From the NCBI RefSeq assembly GCF_004762045.1, contig NZ_SJOM01000007.1:248001-312000 (forward strand): DNA of 64,000 nt, in the 5' to 3' direction. The notes beneath the pieces are model-generated. The model had not been told where the DNA came from, made no database searches, and saw only the letters and a list, made by a program, of their open reading frames with translations. Position numbers and translations under genes: made by a program. The DNA comes from Mycobacterium sp. DL99. GTDB lineage: Bacteria > Actinomycetota > Actinomycetes > Mycobacteriales > Mycobacteriaceae. This document shows, piece after piece, positions 57,437 to 64,000 of this stretch. Positions within the stretch are counted from its first letter, which is position 1. Each line of letters starts with the position of its first letter.

Positions 57437-58636
57437 GTGGCGACCGGAGCATCGGACCCGGAAACCGGTCCGGAGGCGGTCGGGGGAACACGTGGTTTCC
57501 TTCCGGCCGTCGAAGGCATGCGCGCATGCGCGGCCATGGGTGTGGTGCTCACCCACGTTGCCTTCCAGACCGGTCACACCACCGGGGTGAGCGGCCGGTT
57601 CTTCGGCCGATTCGACCTTGCGGTCGCGGTGTTCTTCGCGCTCTCGGGGTTCCTGCTGTGGCGTGGTCATGCCGCAGCCGCGCGAGGTTTGCGCCCCCGC
57701 CCCCGCACGGGTCATTACCTGCGATCCCGCATCGTGCGCATCATGCCCGGCTATGTCGTGGCGGTCGTGGTGATCGTCCTGCTCCTTCCGGAGGCAAAGG
57801 CCGATCTGACGGTGTGGCTGGCGAACCTGACCCTGACCCAGATTTATGTGCCGCTGACCCTGACAGCGGGGCTGACCCAGATGTGGAGTCTGTCGGTCGA
57901 GGTCAGTTTCTATCTGGCGTTGCCGCTGCTGGCGCTGTTGGCGCGGCGGCTGCCGGTGCGGGCCCGTATCGGTGTGATCATCGCCCTCGCAGCGTTGAGC
58001 CTGTTGTGGGTGCGCATCCCGTTCTCTGGCACCACCGGGCTCAACCCGTGGAACTGGCCGCCGGCGTTCTTCTCCTGGTTCGCCGCGGGGATGGTGCTCG
58101 CTGAACTCACGGTGAGCCCATTCGGCTGGGTGCACCGGTTGGCCCGGCGCCGGATTCTGATGGGCGTCATCGCCGCGGTGGCGTTCGCGATCGCGGCCTC
58201 GCCGCTGGCCGGCCTGGAAGGGCTGCGCCCGGGCTCGGTCGGCCAGGTGACGCTGAAGACCGCGATGGGCGCGATCGTCGCGGGCGCGTTGCTGGCCCCG
58301 CTGGTCCTCGACCACCCCGACACCAAACACCCGATTCTGGGCAACCGGGTGATGGTCACGCTGGGCCGCTGGTCTTACGGTCTGTTCGTCTGGCATCTGG
58401 CGGCGTTGGCCATGGTGTTCCCGATGATCGGGGAGTTCCTGTTCAACGGGCAGATGCTGGTGGTGTTGGTGCTGACCCTGGTGTTCGGCTTCGCGCTGGC
58501 CGCGGTGAGCTACGCGCTGGTGGAATCACCGTGCCGGGAGGCGTTGCGGCGCTGGGAGTACCGGAACGAGAGCCCGGTGCCGCCGCTGGACAGCTCGATC
58601 ACCGACGAGCCCGAGCCTGCTCCAGCCGCGCGATGA
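57437..58636 (+). CDS. Acyltransferase family 3 membrane protein (Rv0228 type)
   Basis: 399-residue polytopic O-acyltransferase. The first helices carry LPAVEGMRACAAMGVVLTH (catalytic Arg/His region in R-x10-H spacing) and FFALSGFLLWR, both typical of Acyl_transf_3 (OafA-like). RSRIVRIMPGY and WSLSVEVSFYLALP are further conserved loops. It acylates an envelope sugar or lipid using a periplasmic-side active site. The preferred start is GTG at 57437; a longer frame starts at 57371. Its 3' end overlaps the convergent FadD gene by 38 bp. Position beside the DUF3068 gene suggests glycolipid modification. Confidence 0.9.
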   Translation: MATGASDPETGPEAVGGTRGFLPAVEGMRACAAMGVVLTHVAFQTGHTTGVSGRFFGRFDLAVAVFFALSGFLLWRGHAAAARGLRPRPRTGHYLRSRIVRIMPGYVVAVVVIVLLLPEAKADLTVWLANLTLTQIYVPLTLTAGLTQMWSLSVEVSFYLALPLLALLARRLPVRARIGVIIALAALSLLWVRIPFSGTTGLNPWNWPPAFFSWFAAGMVLAELTVSPFGWVHRLARRRILMGVIAAVAFAIAASPLAGLEGLRPGSVGQVTLKTAMGAIVAGALLAPLVLDHPDTKHPILGNRVMVTLGRWSYGLFVWHLAALAMVFPMIGEFLFNGQMLVVLVLTLVFGFALAAVSYALVESPCREALRRWEYRNESPVPPLDSSITDEPEPAPAAR

Positions 58637-60083
58637 CCTCGTCCCGCACCGCGGTACGACGGGCTTTGCCTGCGTCGTCACGCAGCGGCGTGTCGACGAA
58701 CTCCACGTCAGCGGGCACCTTGTAGCCCGACAGGCGCTCGCGCAGGAAGGCCTGCACCGCAGCGGCATCCAGGTCCGACGCGCCTGTTGTCTGCACCAGA
58801 GCGTGTGGCACCTGGCCCAGGTCTTCGTGGGGTACGCCGACGACCAGACAGGACAGCACGTCGGGATGGCCGGCCAGCGCGGATTCGATCTCGGCCGGGT
58901 AGACGTTCTTCCCGCCGACGGTGAACATGTCCACCCGCCGGTCGTTGAGATAGAAGAAGCGCTCGGGGCCGTCGTCGACGTAGTACCCCAGATCTCCGAG
59001 CGAGTCCCACCCGTCCCGGCTCTTGGCCGTACTGCCGACGTAGCGGTAGGTGGGCGCGCTGCCGGGGCCGGGCCGCATGTAGATCTCCCCGGTGATGCCG
59101 GGCGGGCATTCCCGGCCGTCGTCGTCGAGCACCTTCATCTCGCCGGCCACCACCACACCGATCGATCCGGGGTGGGCCAGCCACTGCTCACCGGAGATGA
59201 AGGTCAGCGCCTGGAGTTCGGTGCCGCCGTACAGTTCCCACAGCGCGTCCGGGCCGAGCAGATCGATCCACGCCTGTTTGACGGCCGGTGGGCAGGGTGC
59301 GCCGACGTGCCAGAACCGGCGAATGCTCGACAGGTCATAGGCTTTCGGGTCGGCCCGGTAGACCGGTAGCAGCCGCTGCATGATGGTGGGCACCGTGGTC
59401 AGGAACGTCACGCGGTGTTCGGTGACCAGCCGCAGGAACTCGGCCGGGTCGAAGCGGGGCATGAGTACCAGGTGGTGGCCTTGCAGCAACGCGATCGCGA
59501 ATGTGGTGAAACCGGTGTTGTGGCTCAACGGCACGGACATCAGCGTGACGTCGTCGGGTTGGGCGCCCAGCGGGACGCCGATCAGGGCCGGCACCCGGCT
59601 GTCGCCGCCCGCCTCGATCAGCTTCGGGCGTCCGGTACTGCCGCCCGAGGCCATCGACTTCCACGTCGGTGCGACCGCCTCGGGTAGCGGTGCATCGGAC
59701 AGCGTGGCATCGGGGGTGAAACCGGTTGGCAACCATGGTGTTTCACCGGCTTGGCGGCCGACCACCAGGGCCCGGGGGCGCAACGCCAGGATTCCGGCGA
59801 ACTCGGAATCGGGCAACCGGGGCGACAGGGGTTGCGGCACCGCGCCGAGCTTCCAGGTGGCCAGGGTGGCCTGCACCCATTCGATCGAGTTGGGCAGACT
59901 GATGGTGACGTAATCACCCTGTCGTACACCGTGTTCGGCGTAGGCGCGGGCGAGTCGATTCGTGGAGCGGTCCAGCTCGGCTCGGGTCAGGGTGATGCCC
60001 TGGCAGGTCACCGCGGGCCGGTCGGGGTCGGCCTCGGCCAACTGGGTGAACTGGGTGGGGATCGTCGGGATGGCGTCGGTCAT
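58599..60083 (-). CDS. Acyl-CoA ligase (FadD4-like)
   Basis: 494-residue AMP-forming ligase. MASGGSTGRPKLIEAGG is the P-loop, WELYGGTELQALT the adenylate-binding motif, GWDSLGDLGY and RRVDMFTVGGKNVYPAEIESAL the hinge region, and DAGKARR holds the catalytic lysine near the C-terminus. The lysine-rich end is normal. This group includes bile-acid-CoA ligases and mycobacterial FadD4. It starts 1 bp after the stop of the phosphotriesterase-like gene, so they form an operon. Substrate unknown; the lactonase partner suggests a hydroxy acid could be both released and activated. Confidence 0.88.
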   Translation of the reverse strand: MTDAIPTIPTQFTQLAEADPDRPAVTCQGITLTRAELDRSTNRLARAYAEHGVRQGDYVTISLPNSIEWVQATLATWKLGAVPQPLSPRLPDSEFAGILALRPRALVVGRQAGETPWLPTGFTPDATLSDAPLPEAVAPTWKSMASGGSTGRPKLIEAGGDSRVPALIGVPLGAQPDDVTLMSVPLSHNTGFTTFAIALLQGHHLVLMPRFDPAEFLRLVTEHRVTFLTTVPTIMQRLLPVYRADPKAYDLSSIRRFWHVGAPCPPAVKQAWIDLLGPDALWELYGGTELQALTFISGEQWLAHPGSIGVVVAGEMKVLDDDGRECPPGITGEIYMRPGPGSAPTYRYVGSTAKSRDGWDSLGDLGYYVDDGPERFFYLNDRRVDMFTVGGKNVYPAEIESALAGHPDVLSCLVVGVPHEDLGQVPHALVQTTGASDLDAAAVQAFLRERLSGYKVPADVEFVDTPLRDDAGKARRTAVRDEVIARLEQARARR

Positions 60084-60084
60084 C

Positions 60085-61056
60085 TCAGTACCCGCCCTTG
60101 CGGTCGAAGATCCGGCGGGGATTGTCCACCAGCATCGTGGTGATCTGGTCCTCGGTGACCCCGCGCCCGCGCAACGCGGGCAGGACGTCGTTGTGGATGT
60201 GCAGGTAATGGCTGTTCGGAAGGGCCTGGGCGGTCAGTTCGTCGGGCAGCGCGTCGAAGTAGCACCAGGTGTCGTGCGAGAGCACCATCTGCTCGGCGTG
60301 ACCGCGCTCGCACATGGTCGCGACGGTCGCGACCCGCTGCTCGAACGGAAGGTAGACATCGACGCCGAAGCGGTCCATGCCGATGTAGGAGCCGTTGGCG
60401 ATCAACTCCTCGAGGTAGCCGATGTCGGTGGTGTCGCCACAGTGGCCGATGATCACCCGGGACAGGTCGACCCCCTCCTCGGCGAAGACGCGCTGCTGTT
60501 CCAGGCCGCGCCGGCTGGCCGCATGGGTGTGGGTGGAGATCGGCACACCGGTCTGCCGGTGGGCCTGGGACACGGCCCGCAGGACCCGTTCGACGCCCGG
60601 GGTGACGCCGGGTTCGTCGGTGGCGCACTTGAGGATCGCCGCCTTGATCCCGGTGTCGGCGATGCCGTGTTCGATGTCGCGGACGAACAACTCGGTCATC
60701 GGTTCGGGTAGGCCCACTGCGGGTCCGCTGAAGTGGAACGTCAGCGGCAGGTCGTTATAGGTGTAAAAGCCGGTGGCGACGACGATGTTGAGGTCAGTGG
60801 CCTCGGCGATCCGGGCGATACGCGGAATGTAGCGGCCGAGGCCGACCACCGTGAGGTCGACGATGGTGTCGACGCCGTGGGACTTGAGTTCGGTGAGCCG
60901 CGCGATCGCGTCGGCTTCCCGGCTGGCGTCGTCGCCCCAGGACTCGGGGTAGTTCTGGGTCAGCTCGCTGCTCATGATGAAGACGTGCTCGTGCATGAGC
61001 GTGACGCCGAGGTCGGCGGTATCGATGGGTCCGTGGGCGGTGTTGACTGTCGGCAC
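60085..61056 (-). CDS. php: Phosphotriesterase-like lactonase (Php/PPH, Rv0230c type)
   Basis: 323-residue binuclear-metal TIM-barrel enzyme. From the GTG start, the metal ligands are H22 and H24 (MHEHVF), the bridging lysine K143 (ILKCATDEPG), H176 (STHTH), H205 (IIGHCGD) and D262 (LSHDTWCY). Spacing matches the lactonase subgroup exactly, with the GFYTYNDLPLTF loop. It hydrolyses lactones and, weakly, organophosphates. The preferred GTG start gives MPAP-less N-terminus VPTVNTAHG; an upstream ATG frame adds 24 residues. The stop is next to the FadD4-like start. Confidence 0.92.
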   Translation of the reverse strand: MPTVNTAHGPIDTADLGVTLMHEHVFIMSSELTQNYPESWGDDASREADAIARLTELKSHGVDTIVDLTVVGLGRYIPRIARIAEATDLNIVVATGFYTYNDLPLTFHFSGPAVGLPEPMTELFVRDIEHGIADTGIKAAILKCATDEPGVTPGVERVLRAVSQAHRQTGVPISTHTHAASRRGLEQQRVFAEEGVDLSRVIIGHCGDTTDIGYLEELIANGSYIGMDRFGVDVYLPFEQRVATVATMCERGHAEQMVLSHDTWCYFDALPDELTAQALPNSHYLHIHNDVLPALRGRGVTEDQITTMLVDNPRRIFDRKGGY

Positions 61057-61075
61057 GAGCCCGATGCTAGGTGTG

Positions 61076-61492
61076 TCAATCCGTTGTGTTCGGGGATTCG
61101 GTCCAGTCACGGGCAGTGGTGCCGGCACCGTCGAGTCCCCAGCTGATGATCCGGCGCGGCACGATGCGGATGACGTCGCCGGACAACCCGCCGTCGGTGG
61201 TGCCCGCGTCGGGCAACGCCGTTGCCGTACCCCGAATCTCGATTCCGTGGGCCTGGGGTGGTGTCACCGAGGTCACCGTGTCGACGATGAATGCCACCTG
61301 CGGGTTGCGAAGTACGTTGCGCCACTTCTGTGTCGACGCCAGCGCGTGTCCGACGATGTCGATGCCGGCCTCGTCGGGACTGAGGTGGACGCCGACGGGG
61401 CGGATCTGCGGATCACCGTCGCGGCCGACGGTGCTCAACCGCCCGATCGGTTGCTCGCGCAGGTAGTCCAGTTCGGCGGGGGTGAATGTCAT
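61076..61492 (-). CDS. PPOX-class F420-dependent oxidoreductase
   Basis: 138-residue split-barrel (PNPOx-like) protein. YLREQPIGRLSTVGRDGDPQIRPVG and STQKWRNVLRNPQVAFIVD are typical of the F420-binding mycobacterial subgroup, whose members reduce quinones or other small molecules. The start overlaps the MarR stop by 4 bp (ATGA), so it is translationally coupled to the regulator. It is a likely target of that regulator. Cofactor is inferred from the subfamily. Confidence 0.85.
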   Translation of the reverse strand: MTFTPAELDYLREQPIGRLSTVGRDGDPQIRPVGVHLSPDEAGIDIVGHALASTQKWRNVLRNPQVAFIVDTVTSVTPPQAHGIEIRGTATALPDAGTTDGGLSGDVIRIVPRRIISWGLDGAGTTARDWTESPNTTD

Positions 61493-61992
61493 GGGTTCTG
61501 CTTTCCGTCGTCATGTTGCAGGAGATCGGTCTGCAAGTGGGTGTGCAGCCTGGTGAATACCCGCTCGACACAGTCGAGTTCATCGGGCCGGATGTGGTCG
61601 AAGAACAGTTCGTGCACTGATTCGCTGTGGAGTGGCACGGCGACGCGCAGCGCGTCGGCACCGGTGGCGGTCAGCACCGCGCGGTAGCCCCTCCGGTCCT
61701 CGGGGACCGGTTCACGCAGCACCAGGCCACGCTTGGTCATCGAGTTGATCTGATAGGTGATCCGGCTGCGGGAGAACACCATCTTCTCGGCGAGTTCGCT
61801 CATCCGCAGGCGGTGATCCGTGGCATTCGCCAACATCATCAGCAGGTGGTAATCGATCAGGCTGAGATCCGTGGCCTCCCGGAGACGCTCGTCCAGCATC
61901 GTCTCCAGGCGCAGGCTGGACTCGATGTAGGGCCGCCAGGCCCTCTCCTCGGCTGTGGACAGCTTGCGCACCATCTTCCTCCAATCGGTCAA
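61489..61992 (-). CDS. MarR-family transcriptional regulator
   Basis: 167-residue winged-helix regulator: SLRLETMLDERLREATDLSLIDYHLLMML, LRMSELAEKMVFSRSRITYQINSMTKRGLV (recognition helix SRSRITYQINSM) and VPEDRRGYRAVLTATGADAL wing (all in parts). Divergent from a methyltransferase gene across 96 bp containing two sites with the half-site TTTGAAC. It is followed by a coupled F420-type oxidoreductase, a common MarR arrangement. Effector unknown, possibly a phenolic or quinone. Confidence 0.92.
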   Translation of the reverse strand: MTDWRKMVRKLSTAEERAWRPYIESSLRLETMLDERLREATDLSLIDYHLLMMLANATDHRLRMSELAEKMVFSRSRITYQINSMTKRGLVLREPVPEDRRGYRAVLTATGADALRVAVPLHSESVHELFFDHIRPDELDCVERVFTRLHTHLQTDLLQHDDGKQNP

Positions 61993-61995
61993 CTG

Positions 61996-62009
61996 GTTCA
62001 GGTTTGAAC
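61996..62009. promoter_or_regulatory. Inverted repeat GTTCA-N4-TGAAC
   Basis: Perfect 5-bp arms immediately upstream of the MarR start. Its GGTTTGAAC half matches the AATTTGAAC half of the larger palindrome at 62060-62077. Confidence 0.45.
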
Positions 62010-62059
62010 AGTCTGAAGTATCGCCTTGTCACCGGGTCGATCTCGGCCTACAGTCAATA

Positions 62060-62077
62060 TAGTACAAATTTGAACTA
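62060..62077. promoter_or_regulatory. Near-perfect 18-bp palindrome, candidate MarR operator
   Basis: TAGTACAAATTTGAACTA is symmetric except for one pair. It is 12 bp before the methyltransferase start. Together with the site at 61996-62009 it suggests two-site control of the divergent pair. Confidence 0.6.
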
Positions 62078-62088
62078 AAGGAACGGAG

Positions 62089-62712
62089 ATGGACGACATG
62101 ACTCACCGGATCGATTGGGACGACGCCTACCGGCAGCAGCAGACCCCCGCCTGGAGCATCGGTGCACCGCAGCCGGAATACACCGCGATCATCGACACCG
62201 ACGGTGCCGTACGTGGTGACGTGCTCGACGCCGGCTGCGGTCACGCCGAGCTCGCACTGGCACTGGCGGCGCGTGGCCACACCGTCGTCGGCATCGACCT
62301 GAGCCCGACGGCCGTCGCTGCCGCGGCTGCGGCCGCCGAGGAACGCGGGCTGACCAATGCCACGTTCGTGGCCGCCGACATCTCGTCGCTCACCGGGTAC
62401 GACGGGCGGTTCACCACGATTTTCGACAGCGGGCTACTGCACGCCCTGCCGGACGAACTGCGCGATGGCTACCTGCGCTCGATGTACCACGCGGCAGCTC
62501 CCGGGGCGCGGTTCTACATTCTGGCGTTCGGCACCGGGGCATTCGGCGATCAAGACGGGCCGGGCCCCACCCAATTCACCGAAGACCAATTGCGCGAAGA
62601 GGTTTCGCGGTACTGGCAGGTCGACGAGATCCGGCCGGCCCAGCTGCACGCCGCCCTGCCCCAAGGCCGCGCACAGATGCCGGGCTTCCTGGTGACCGCC
62701 ACAAAGGTCTAG
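62089..62712 (+). CDS. SAM-dependent class I methyltransferase (thiopurine/UbiE-like)
   Basis: 207-residue methyltransferase. WDDAYRQQQTPAWSIGAPQPEY is the N-terminal lead typical of the thiopurine-type/TehB-like subgroup; VLDAGCGHAELALALAARGHTVVGIDLS gives SAM motifs I-II in two parts; ADISSLTGYDGRFTTIFDSGLLHALP the motif IV region. It may detoxify small thiols, oxyanions or hydrophobics. AAAGGAACGGAG precedes the ATG. Divergent from the MarR gene with operator-like repeats between them, so it is probably the main regulated gene. Confidence 0.9.
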   Translation: MDDMTHRIDWDDAYRQQQTPAWSIGAPQPEYTAIIDTDGAVRGDVLDAGCGHAELALALAARGHTVVGIDLSPTAVAAAAAAAEERGLTNATFVAADISSLTGYDGRFTTIFDSGLLHALPDELRDGYLRSMYHAAAPGARFYILAFGTGAFGDQDGPGPTQFTEDQLREEVSRYWQVDEIRPAQLHAALPQGRAQMPGFLVTATKV

Positions 62713-63026
62713 TTGGCGGCTTCGACCACGGCCAGCACCTCGGGGGTGACCGGGTCGAGGATGTCGTCGAAGTCGTGGTGGGTCTTGACGTACTTGGCGA
62801 CATACGGGCACACGGCCACGATGCGCTTGCCGGCCGCGCGGGCATCGGTCAGCGCGGCCGACACCAGCTCGCCGGCCAGGCCGCGTCCGCCGAACTTGTC
62901 GTCGATCTCGGTGTGGTAGAAGATGCGCTGATCGCCCGAGTCGACATAGGCCTCGAGGCCGGCATGCTCACCGTCGACGGTGATCTCGTACTGGCGTGCT
63001 TCGGGAATGTTGCGGACTTCAGCCAT
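62709..63026 (-). CDS. GNAT-family acetyltransferase-like protein (YjdJ/CG type)
   Basis: 105-residue small acetyltransferase of the YidJ/Acetyltransf_CG group: RQYEITVDGEHAGLEAYVDSGDQRIFYHTEIDD, then KFGGRGLAGELVSAALTDAR (the acetyl-CoA loop GGRGLAG) and AGKRIVAVCPYVAKYVKTH. Such proteins bind acetyl-CoA and may act on amines or peptides. The preferred start (MAEVRNIPEARQYEI) is 51 bp inside a longer frame. Convergent with the methyltransferase gene (overlap 4 bp) and divergent over 40 bp from the transporter gene. Confidence 0.85.
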   Translation of the reverse strand: MAEVRNIPEARQYEITVDGEHAGLEAYVDSGDQRIFYHTEIDDKFGGRGLAGELVSAALTDARAAGKRIVAVCPYVAKYVKTHHDFDDILDPVTPEVLAVVEAAN

Positions 63027-63066
63027 GTCCTCACTATGCCGCAGTAGCGCTGGCACGATCGGGTAG

Positions 63067-64000
63067 ATGGCCGTCACCGCAACGTCGACGTGGGCGCCGC
63101 TGGCGTCGCCGGTCTACCGGGCGCTGTGGATCGCGCAGTTCGTCTCCAACCTGGGTACGTGGATGCAGACGGTCGGCGCCCAATGGATGCTGGTCGGGGA
63201 TCCGCGCGCCCCGGTGTTGGTGCCGTTGGTGCAGACCGCCACCACGCTGCCGGTGATGCTGCTGGCCCTGCCGTCGGGTGTGCTCGCCGACCTGGTCGAC
63301 CGGCGCAGGCTGCTGCTCGCCACCCAGGGTGCGATGGCGGCCGGGGTCGCTGCGCTCGCGATGCTGACCGGTGCCGGGCTGGCCACCCCGGCGGTGCTGC
63401 TGACCCTGCTGTTCCTGATCGGCTGCGGGCAGGCGCTGACCGCGCCGGCATGGCAGGCGATCCAGTCGGATCTCGTTCCACGCGAACAGATTCCAGCTGC
63501 TGCCGCACTGGGCAGTATGAGTCTGAACGGCGCCCGGGCGATCGGTCCGGCGATCGCCGGGGCGCTGGTATCCCTGTCGGGCCCGACGCTGGTGTTCGCG
63601 CTCAACGCGGTCTCGTTCGCCGGCATTGTCGTGGTCCTGCTGCTCTGGCGTCGCCCCGCCGCCGAGCATGTTTTGCCCGCCGAGCGACCATTGGCCGCGC
63701 TCAGCGCGGGTGGCCGGTTCATCCGCAGGTCGCCGATCATCCGGCGGATCCTGCTGCGCGCGGTGCTGTTCATCGCGCCGGGCAGCGCGCTGTGGGGCCT
63801 GCTCGCCGTCGTCGCCGAACGTCAACTGGGCTTGTCGTCGTCCGGGTACGGGCTGCTACTGGGTGCGCTGGGCGTAGGCGCGGTGCTCGGTGCCCTGGTC
63901 TTGGGGCGACTGCAGTCGGCCTTCGGCCTGAACATCCTGCTGATCGTCGCGGCTTTCGGATTCGCCGGAGCCACTGCGGTTCTGGCTCTGGTCCACAATT
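63067..64000 (+). CDS. MFS transporter (EntS-like), 3' end outside window
   Basis: First 311 codons of a major facilitator of the MFS_3/EntS group. LASPVYRALWIAQFVSNLGTWMQTVGAQWML gives the first helix, followed by LPSGVLADLVDRRRLLLATQ (the A-loop GxxADxxxRR) and LIGCGQALTAPAWQAIQSDLVPREQIPAAAALGSMSLNGARAIGPAIAG (in parts). These proteins export siderophores or hydrophobic drugs. The ATG follows GGGTAG, with a start at MAVTATSTWAP. The gene runs off the window end. Substrate not predictable. Confidence 0.9.
   Translation, partial: MAVTATSTWAPLASPVYRALWIAQFVSNLGTWMQTVGAQWMLVGDPRAPVLVPLVQTATTLPVMLLALPSGVLADLVDRRRLLLATQGAMAAGVAALAMLTGAGLATPAVLLTLLFLIGCGQALTAPAWQAIQSDLVPREQIPAAAALGSMSLNGARAIGPAIAGALVSLSGPTLVFALNAVSFAGIVVVLLLWRRPAAEHVLPAERPLAALSAGGRFIRRSPIIRRILLRAVLFIAPGSALWGLLAVVAERQLGLSSSGYGLLLGALGVGAVLGALVLGRLQSAFGLNILLIVAAFGFAGATAVLALVHN

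Noticed and set aside
57362..58396. 344-codon minus-strand frame opposite the acyltransferase
   Set aside because: No hydrophobic or enzymatic motifs; shadow of the Acyl_transf_3 gene.
1..64000. Search by eye for tRNA/rRNA genes, insertion sequences, prophage and CRISPR arrays
   Set aside because: No cloverleaf-ending CCA regions, transposase motifs, phage genes or repeat-spacer arrays were noticed; a tRNAscan or ISfinder search would be needed to exclude small cases.

Overview
The window is chromosomal DNA from a high-GC actinobacterium, almost certainly a fast-growing mycobacterium (Mycolicibacterium type). Supporting signs are many FadD/FadE/EchA and Lip-type lipid genes, a WS/DGAT wax ester/triacylglycerol synthase, an arylamine N-acetyltransferase with the M. 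smegmatis C70-H110-D127 triad, a DUF3068 protein, a DesA3-like desaturase, and a gene block that matches the order I recall for M. tuberculosis Rv0222-Rv0230c. I see no tRNA, rRNA, CRISPR array or insertion sequence.

Layout. (1) 1-6180: part of the Rhodococcus/Mycobacterium microcompartment (RMM) operon on the minus strand: BMC-H (cut by the window edge), BMC-P, an unknown cargo-like protein, BMC-T, acylating-type aldehyde dehydrogenase and class III PLP enzyme, with a divergent amino acid permease. The amino-alcohol kinase and dehydrogenase of this system would lie beyond position 1. (2) 6232-14589: HSL-type esterase, NTF2-like protein, a MerR regulator with a textbook operator and a coupled SDR, a double-length acyl-CoA dehydrogenase, a LipO-like esterase and a WS/DGAT. 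(3) 14623-20060: a histidine kinase, a NarL-type regulator and a stand-alone receiver, surrounded by four tiny secreted proteins, three of them clear paralogues. (4) 20099-24741: acyl-CoA (probably oxalate-CoA) ligase, oxalyl-CoA decarboxylase and formyl-CoA transferase, a complete oxalate-to-formate set. (5) 24766-41548: accessory oxidoreductases, regulators and hydrolases. This stretch contains four damaged genes: a DUF664 tail, a LysR regulator without its DNA-binding domain, a degenerate cupin, and an aldehyde dehydrogenase C-terminus with an internal stop. (6) 41559-45240: LipO / FadD12 / acyltransferase operon (Rv1426c-Rv1428c type) with a KstR-like site upstream. (7) 45434-49054: HD hydrolase, arylamine N-acetyltransferase, AraC/DinB protein, RibD-like reductase, TetR. 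(8) 49369-61056: EchA1, aldehyde dehydrogenase (Rv0223c type), methyltransferase, glycosyltransferase, polytopic membrane protein, DUF3068 protein, acyltransferase, FadD4-like ligase and phosphotriesterase-like lactonase. Several of these belong to the lipomannan/lipoarabinomannan region. (9) 61076-64000: F420-type oxidoreductase plus MarR, methyltransferase, GNAT and an MFS exporter cut by the window end.

Functionally the window mixes catabolism of small molecules (1-amino-2-propanol in a protein shell, oxalate) with fatty acid and sterol-type lipid metabolism and envelope glycolipid assembly. Many regulators sit next to perfect or near-perfect palindromes that are plausible operators; these are listed individually. 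Locus-tag comparisons to M. tuberculosis are from memory and no database search was possible.
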